Shown here piece by piece: positions 6,074 to 9,613 of a DNA stretch of 9,613 nt. The notes beneath the pieces are model-generated. The model was given only the letters and a program-made list of their open reading frames with translations, had not been told where the DNA came from and ran no database searches. A program made the translations under genes and the position numbers. The stretch lies in assembly GCF_000577275.2 (NCBI RefSeq), contig NZ_CBYB010000016.1, forward strand, positions 1 through 9,613, written 5' to 3'. Within the stretch, counting starts at the first letter, position 1. Each line of letters begins with the position of its first letter. Origin of the DNA: Rhizobium favelukesii. Lineage in GTDB: Bacteria; Pseudomonadota; Alphaproteobacteria; Rhizobiales; Rhizobiaceae.

Positions 6074-6901
6074 CGGCTGTGTGCGAGACTTTTGGTATTG
6101 CCCGGTCAAACATGGTTGAGCGTGTGAAACAGTGTCCCCACAAAGCCCGTGGTCGGCCGCCGCTCGCCGATGATGATCTCGTCGATGAAATCAAAGCGAT
6201 CATCTCCGAGATGCCGACCTATGGATATCGCCGGGTTCATGCGATCTTACGCCGTAAAGCCCGCGGCGAAAGCCGCCCATGGCCGAACGCCAAACGCGTT
6301 TATCGGGTGATGAAGGTGCACGGCCTGCTTCTCCAACGCCATACTGGAGCCATTGATACCCGCCGCCACGATGGTCGCGTTGCTGTAACTCAGTCGAATT
6401 TGCGTTGGTGCTCGGACGGTTTTGAAATCGGCTGTGATAACAAAGAAAAGGTCCGCGTTGCCTTTGCGCTCGACTGCTGTGACCGCGAGGCCATTGCCCA
6501 TGTCGCCACCACTGAAGGCATCAAGAGCGAAGATGTTCAGGACCTTGTCATAACGGCCGTCGAAAACCGTTTCGGCCGCATCAATATCCTTCCTAAGCCC
6601 ATCGAATGGCTGACCGACAATGGATCGTTGCTTTATTGCGGCAGGCACGAAATCGCTGCTGCTGGATATCGGGCTGGAGCCTTGCACGACGCCGGTCCGC
6701 AGCCCTCAGTCCAACGGAATGGCCGAAGCCTTCGTCAAAACGTTCAAGCGCGATTACGTCTCTGTGAATTCCATCCCGGACGCTGAAACGGTCATCGCCC
6801 AACTGCCATTGTGGTTCGAGCACTACAACACGCTTCACCCGCACAAAGCTTTGGGATATCGGTCACCGCGCGAGTTCTTAAACAGTCAAACAGAAATCTG
6901 A
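6070..6901 (+). pseudogene. IS2-group transposase OrfB (InsD-like), broken by a one-base insertion
   Basis: This is the DDE integrase-like catalytic subunit. The first frame gives PTYGYRRVHAILRR, then RWCSDGFEI with the first catalytic Asp (116), CDREAIAHVATT, and EWLTDNGS with the second Asp (183). Directly after NGS the frame is lost: TCGTTGC stands where TCG-TGC is expected, so an extra T at 6628-6629 is the likely lesion. From 6630 another frame continues IAAGTKSLLLDIGLEP, RSPQSNGMAEAFVKTFKRDY and HPHKALGYRSPREFL to a TGA at 6899. When joined, the catalytic Glu falls 35 residues after the second Asp, as in normal D,D(35)E enzymes, so only one base separates this copy from an intact gene. 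A sequencing error could look the same. Confidence 0.88.
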
Positions 6902-6904
6902 TCC

Positions 6905-6930
6905 TGTCCGGTTTTTATGGGGCAACTCCA
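6905..6930 (-). repeat. Right terminal inverted repeat of the IS
   Basis: Read inwards from the right end it starts TGGAGTTGCCCCATAAAAAC and ends CGGACA. The outer TGGA.TTGCCCC agrees well with the end of IS2 itself, better than the left end of this copy does. Confidence 0.85.
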
Positions 6931-6935
6931 TAGGC
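6931..6935. repeat. Target site duplication, right copy (TAGGC)
   Basis: TAGGC follows the right inverted repeat and is identical to the five bases before the left repeat. Confidence 0.85.
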
Positions 6936-7063
6936 ATACCGGCGAAACACTTTGCGAATATCTAAACCACGAACGTCGAGCGGCGCGCCATGTCCTTTGT
7001 TGTAGCCGCCGCGTCGAGCGATGGAGTAGGAGTGGACGCAAGTGACGGCTCACGATTGAACCG
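6936..7063. other. Short stretch between the IS and the nucleotidyltransferase-like gene
   Basis: It lies just beyond the stop codon of the neighbouring minus-strand gene. The minus strand has a stop-free frame here with GYNKGHGAPLDVRGLDIRK, which could be lost C-terminal coding sequence, but I cannot tie it to the family. No promoter or terminator is evident. Confidence 0.3.
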
Positions 7064-7729
7064 TCAGCCCGGGCGAGCCATGGTCCCGCCATGCATGACG
7101 TGCATTTCATACGCTTGACGCCCCAGTGCGGCTTCAAAAAACTCGAGGTCATCATTGCGTCGACGCCGTCGACTTCGCGCAATGCTGCGAAGTAGCTCAG
7201 AACTGAACTTATAAACGCCGATAGGGATCAAATCCGCAGTGACGTTTCTGCTACTGACAGAGCTGCGTGGGAGGATGGCTGTAACTCGGAGCGCGTTATT
7301 TGTTAGCAAGCGCAACGATCGCTGGCTATGTGATTTGCCTACAACGATGAGGTTTCGGCCAGAAGCCTGTATCAAGCGCTTGATAAGCGAGACGTCGATA
7401 TTGAGGTTCTCGGTGAAAATCAAGACTTCGCCGCGTACCTCGCTAATCTCGTCTACTGTTACTGCATCAATGAGGCGCCCCGCATTCGGCGTAGGCAGAG
7501 CGCGTAAGCAGAGGTCCATGCCATTCGGGACGCTATGTAAACGCAAGCCAAGATCAGCATGAAGGGTTAAGATCACCGACTTCTGCACGCCTGCCTGCGC
7601 CAATTGGGCTAACAAGTGAATTAGCATTGAAGTGCCCGCAAGCAATCCTACGGCCGATTGGCAGCGATCTTGCTGGGCTGTTTTCGTCTCGCATGCGTCG
7701 GTGACAATGATCGCCAAGCTCTGAAGCAT
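7064..7729 (-). CDS. Nucleotidyltransferase-fold protein, divergent and probably lacking normal catalytic motifs
   Basis: The 221-residue product follows the order of sugar-phosphate or phosphocholine nucleotidyltransferases (LicC-like GT-A fold). It has an N-terminal beta strand LAIIV, then SMLIHLLAQLAQAGVQKSVIL (resembling the .PLI.H.L..L..AGI..V.VV segment), RGEVLIFTENLNIDVSLIKRL where a metal-binding GD is expected, LIPIGVYKFSSELL and a following DDLEFFEAAL resembling YYEDAL. However the glycine-rich G.G.R.L loop is absent (VTDACETKT in its place), and the metal Asp is replaced in FTEN. The protein ends at HGGTMARPG, before the usual ID.PEDL tail. It may be a pseudoenzyme, a binding protein, or a decaying gene. 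ATG at 7729 is preferred because AGAGG is nine bases upstream; the ATG at 7738 directly touches that site. It lies downstream of the aminotransferase gene on the same strand. Confidence 0.6.
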   Translation of the reverse strand: MLQSLAIIVTDACETKTAQQDRCQSAVGLLAGTSMLIHLLAQLAQAGVQKSVILTLHADLGLRLHSVPNGMDLCLRALPTPNAGRLIDAVTVDEISEVRGEVLIFTENLNIDVSLIKRLIQASGRNLIVVGKSHSQRSLRLLTNNALRVTAILPRSSVSSRNVTADLIPIGVYKFSSELLRSIARSRRRRRNDDLEFFEAALGRQAYEMHVMHGGTMARPG

Positions 7730-7888
7730 TTTAGCCATCCTCTGAGGGTGGACGCCTTTAAGCCTAATTCCGTATCCAGCACTGGGTCCACAGATCAGAT
7801 AGTGATAAGCCGAATCTCAAGTCCGTTGGTGGCCGAAGGTTGGCGCGCTGGCGTTCTTTTCACGCAAGCTAAACGACCTAACAAAATT
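7730..7888. other. Leader region of the nucleotidyltransferase-like gene
   Basis: It holds the AGAGG ribosome-binding site next to 7739 but no promoter I can name. A plus-strand open frame across this region (7658-7963) lacks family likeness and is judged a shadow. Confidence 0.3.
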
Positions 7889-7996
7889 CTATCCACTTGT
7901 CTGAGGTTGGCGGCTGGTTTCGATCTGCGGCTTGGCCAGCCGAGCACCCCAAAACTGCCCTGATCCGGATGAATCTCGCTGATTAAGCCAGGCCAT
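7889..7996 (-). CDS. Possible small ORF of 35 residues
   Basis: On the minus strand AGGAGG stands two bases before an ATG that opens a 35-codon frame, MAWLNQRDSSGSGQFWGARL and on through a proline- and glutamine-rich tail to a TAG. It sits 55 bases after the aminotransferase stop and before the nucleotidyltransferase-like gene, all on one strand. The Shine-Dalgarno is strong but closer to the ATG than usual. The peptide has no recognised family. It could be a translated small protein, a peptide precursor, or chance. Its two tryptophans and Ser/Gly cluster are the only notable composition. Confidence 0.25.
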   Translation of the reverse strand: MAWLNQRDSSGSGQFWGARLAKPQIETSRQPQTSG

Positions 7997-8051
7997 GTCC
8001 TCCTGGCGCGCCGGCTACACTTTCATCGACGACGTTAGATCAACGAGCGCG

Positions 8052-9356
8052 CTATTTCTCCAGAACCGTTGCAGGATCTGGCACCACATTGAGCGCAGCG
8101 TTGACCGACTCTTCCAGAATGTCCAAGCCGCGTTGAAGCGTCTGCTGGTCAATGGTCAACGGAGGGAGAAGCTTGATAACCTCATCCTCCGCGCCGCATC
8201 GCTCTACAACGAGCCCTTCTTCAAAGGCGTTGCGAACGATTTTCTCGGTCAGTTCTCCTGTACCGCAATCGAGCCCCAACATCATGCCCCTCCCACGTAC
8301 GGCAAGGCGGCGATCTTGGTTCCTAATCTCCCGAAGACGTTCGCGCATAGTGTGCCCGGTCTTCTTCACAAGCGCAGACAGCTCTTCACTAGCCCAATAT
8401 TTTCGCAATGCAGCCGTGGCCGTTATGAGGGCAAGGTTATTGCCTCTGAAGGTGCCGCTGTGCTCGCCCGGTTGCCAAATATCGAGGCCGGGTTTGAGCA
8501 GCAAAAGGGACAATGGCAGTCCACAGCCACTGAGGGACTTGGACAAGAGAACAACGTCTGGAGATAATTCTGCAAATTCAAAGCTGAAGAAATCACCCGT
8601 TCGTCCGCAACCTGCCTGAATGTCGTCGACAATAAGTAGGATGCCGTTGTCTCTGCAAAGCCGCTCAACTGACTGCAGCCACTCCTTGCTCGCCGGTCTG
8701 ATTCCTCCCTCAGCTTGAACGGTCTCAAGAATGACGGCTGCTGGCAGATCAACGCCGCTGCTTCCATCATCAAGTACTTTCTGCAAGAATCGCGACGTAT
8801 CGTTGCTGGGCCCCCAATACCCGTCATAAGGCATAAACACTGCACCGCCCGGAGGAATGCCTCCCGCGTCCCGATAATATCGATTACCCGTTACCGCGAG
8901 CGCCCCTAAGGTCACTCCATGAAAGCCGTTGGTGAATGAAATAATACTGCTCCGACCCGTAACTTTCCGAGCAAGTTTTAAGGCGGCTTCGACGGCATTG
9001 GCGCCCGTAGGCCCGGTGAACTGAAACCTGTATTTCAGACCGCGCGGGCGCAATATTATTTCATCAAAATACTCGAGAAACTCCCTTTTTGCTGACGTAG
9101 CCATGTCCAGCCCTTGGACGATTCCATTTGCATTTAGGTATTGCATGGCGTGGTTCAGAAAATCGCGGTCGTTGTGCCCGTAGTTAAGGACACCCGCGCC
9201 GGAGAGAAAATCGACATACTGACGACCCTCCTCGTCTTCGAGGATTGCTCCTTCGCTCTTCCTGAACACAACAGGAAATGACCGCGAATATGTTCGCACG
9301 TTCGATTCGAGGGTTTCGAAGGCAATTAGCGAGTTGGGGCTACTTTCGTTAGGCAT
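8052..9356 (-). CDS. ectB-like: Diaminobutyrate--2-oxoglutarate aminotransferase (EctB type)
   Basis: This 434-residue class-III PLP aminotransferase converts L-aspartate 4-semialdehyde to L-2,4-diaminobutyrate with glutamate as amino donor, in the cytosol. The whole length follows EctB: TLESNVRTYSRSFPVVF near the start, LNYGHND, the phosphate-binding GPTGANAVEAAL (115-126), FTNGFHGVTLGALAVTGN (141-158), the cofactor Asp in LIVDDIQAGCGRTG (241-254), the Schiff-base lysine K273 in LLSKSLSGCGLPL, and GEHSGTFRGNN (297-307). All expected residues are present, so it should be active. ATG at 9356 is chosen because GAGAGGAAG precedes it; an upstream ATG at 9401 lacks such a site. The usual ectoine partners ectA and ectC do not follow, so diaminobutyrate may be used for another product such as a siderophore or peptide. 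Confidence 0.92.
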   Translation of the reverse strand: MPNESSPNSLIAFETLESNVRTYSRSFPVVFRKSEGAILEDEEGRQYVDFLSGAGVLNYGHNDRDFLNHAMQYLNANGIVQGLDMATSAKREFLEYFDEIILRPRGLKYRFQFTGPTGANAVEAALKLARKVTGRSSIISFTNGFHGVTLGALAVTGNRYYRDAGGIPPGGAVFMPYDGYWGPSNDTSRFLQKVLDDGSSGVDLPAAVILETVQAEGGIRPASKEWLQSVERLCRDNGILLIVDDIQAGCGRTGDFFSFEFAELSPDVVLLSKSLSGCGLPLSLLLLKPGLDIWQPGEHSGTFRGNNLALITATAALRKYWASEELSALVKKTGHTMRERLREIRNQDRRLAVRGRGMMLGLDCGTGELTEKIVRNAFEEGLVVERCGAEDEVIKLLPPLTIDQQTLQRGLDILEESVNAALNVVPDPATVLEK

Positions 9357-9503
9357 GATCTTCCTCTCCACATGAATGCCACGGACACTATCGCGGCACA
9401 CATCTTGGACAACGCGATCTAGTCTTGCTTGCTTTCACAAGACGACATCAGTTGATATAGCGCGGCAATTCAACGTTCTAAACGACAACAGCAGCCCACG
9501 CGC

Positions 9504-9519
9504 CTACCTACGTCGGTAG
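9504..9519. repeat. Near-perfect 16-bp palindrome upstream of the aminotransferase gene
   Basis: The bases read CTACCTACGTCGGTAG, a dyad in which seven of eight pairs match. It lies about 150 bases upstream of the start codon at 9356 and could be a regulator binding site. No promoter hexamers could be assigned with confidence between it and the gene. Confidence 0.3.
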
Positions 9520-9572
9520 TCACAAGGCATCTTCATATCCGCCTGCACTAGGGGACGACCCCGAGGTAGGAG

Positions 9573-9599
9573 CCGAGTGCGGGAATTCCGCTCGCTCGG
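9573..9599. repeat. GC-rich hairpin near the right edge
   Basis: CCGAG and GCGG pair with CCGC and CTCGG around a GAATT centre, giving a 9-bp interrupted stem. A smaller GGGG-ACGA-CCCC hairpin lies at 9551-9562. No T-run follows on either strand within the window. It may end an upstream transcript or be structured leader RNA, but neither can be shown. Confidence 0.25.
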
Positions 9600-9613
9600 A
9601 TCTGTGCGGGGGG

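Larger units (their letters stand above)
5613..6930 (+). mobile_element. Complete 1318-bp IS3-family insertion sequence, IS2 group
   Basis: The element has imperfect terminal inverted repeats beginning TG, two overlapping reading frames in the IS3 arrangement, an A7 slippery site and a 5-bp TAGGC duplication on both sides. Both ORF products align by eye with InsC and InsD of IS2, for example [15 protein letters not shown] and HPHKALGYRSPREFL. It lies on the plus strand, opposite to all neighbouring genes, and separates the nucleotidyltransferase-like gene from the winged-helix gene. The exact duplication suggests a fairly recent insertion. A one-base insertion in orfB makes this copy probably unable to move itself. 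Confidence 0.93.

Noticed and set aside
8072..8092. TGGCACCACATTG resembling a sigma-54 promoter on the plus strand
   Set aside because: The spacing between the GG and the -12 element is one base short, it lies inside the aminotransferase coding region, and no plus-strand gene follows.
1..9613. nod box, tts box, CRISPR array, tRNA and rRNA genes
   Set aside because: Looked for because of the suspected symbiotic context; no convincing match or repeat array was seen on either strand.

Overview
The window looks like part of an accessory replicon or symbiotic island/plasmid of a rhizobial alphaproteobacterium. This is inferred from mobile-element debris of IS21 and IS3 types, a NifA-type upstream element paired with a sigma-54-like promoter, patchy base composition, and gene families often carried on such replicons. 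No species can be fixed from the sequence, and no core housekeeping gene, rRNA or tRNA is present.

Layout. Every non-transposon gene lies on the minus strand, so the map reads right to left in the direction of transcription. An EctB-type diaminobutyrate aminotransferase (8052-9356) comes first. It is followed by a possible 35-residue ORF (7889-7996) and a degenerate nucleotidyltransferase-fold protein (7064-7729). Next come a complete IS2-group IS3-family element (5613-6930) with a 5-bp target duplication and a gene-poor zone holding an older IS3 orfA relic. Then follow a receiver-less PhoB-type winged-helix protein (4602-4973), a 61-residue basic small protein (3936-4121) that abuts an RpiR/MurR-type SIS-domain regulator (3072-3929), and a large fusion protein (134-2827). 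The extreme left edge carries an IS21 istA relic (2-97).

The most remarkable gene is the 897-residue fusion. It has an NRPS condensation domain with a degenerate active site (HNxxxDD instead of HHxxxDG), then a stump of an adenylation domain ending near its A1 motif, joined in frame to a KamA-family radical SAM 2,3-aminomutase-like domain with an intact CxxxCxxC cluster motif. The substrate-reading aspartates of lysine 2,3-aminomutase are replaced.

How the genes may work together (inference). EctB makes L-2,4-diaminobutyrate, and ectA and ectC are absent from the window. The fusion protein could make or use a beta-amino acid. Three regulatory-type genes lie between them, and two sigma-54-like promoter matches sit upstream of the winged-helix gene and of the small-protein/RpiR pair. 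Together this suggests a small, possibly nitrogen- or symbiosis-regulated pathway for an amino-acid-derived metabolite, later interrupted by the IS. The product is unknown.
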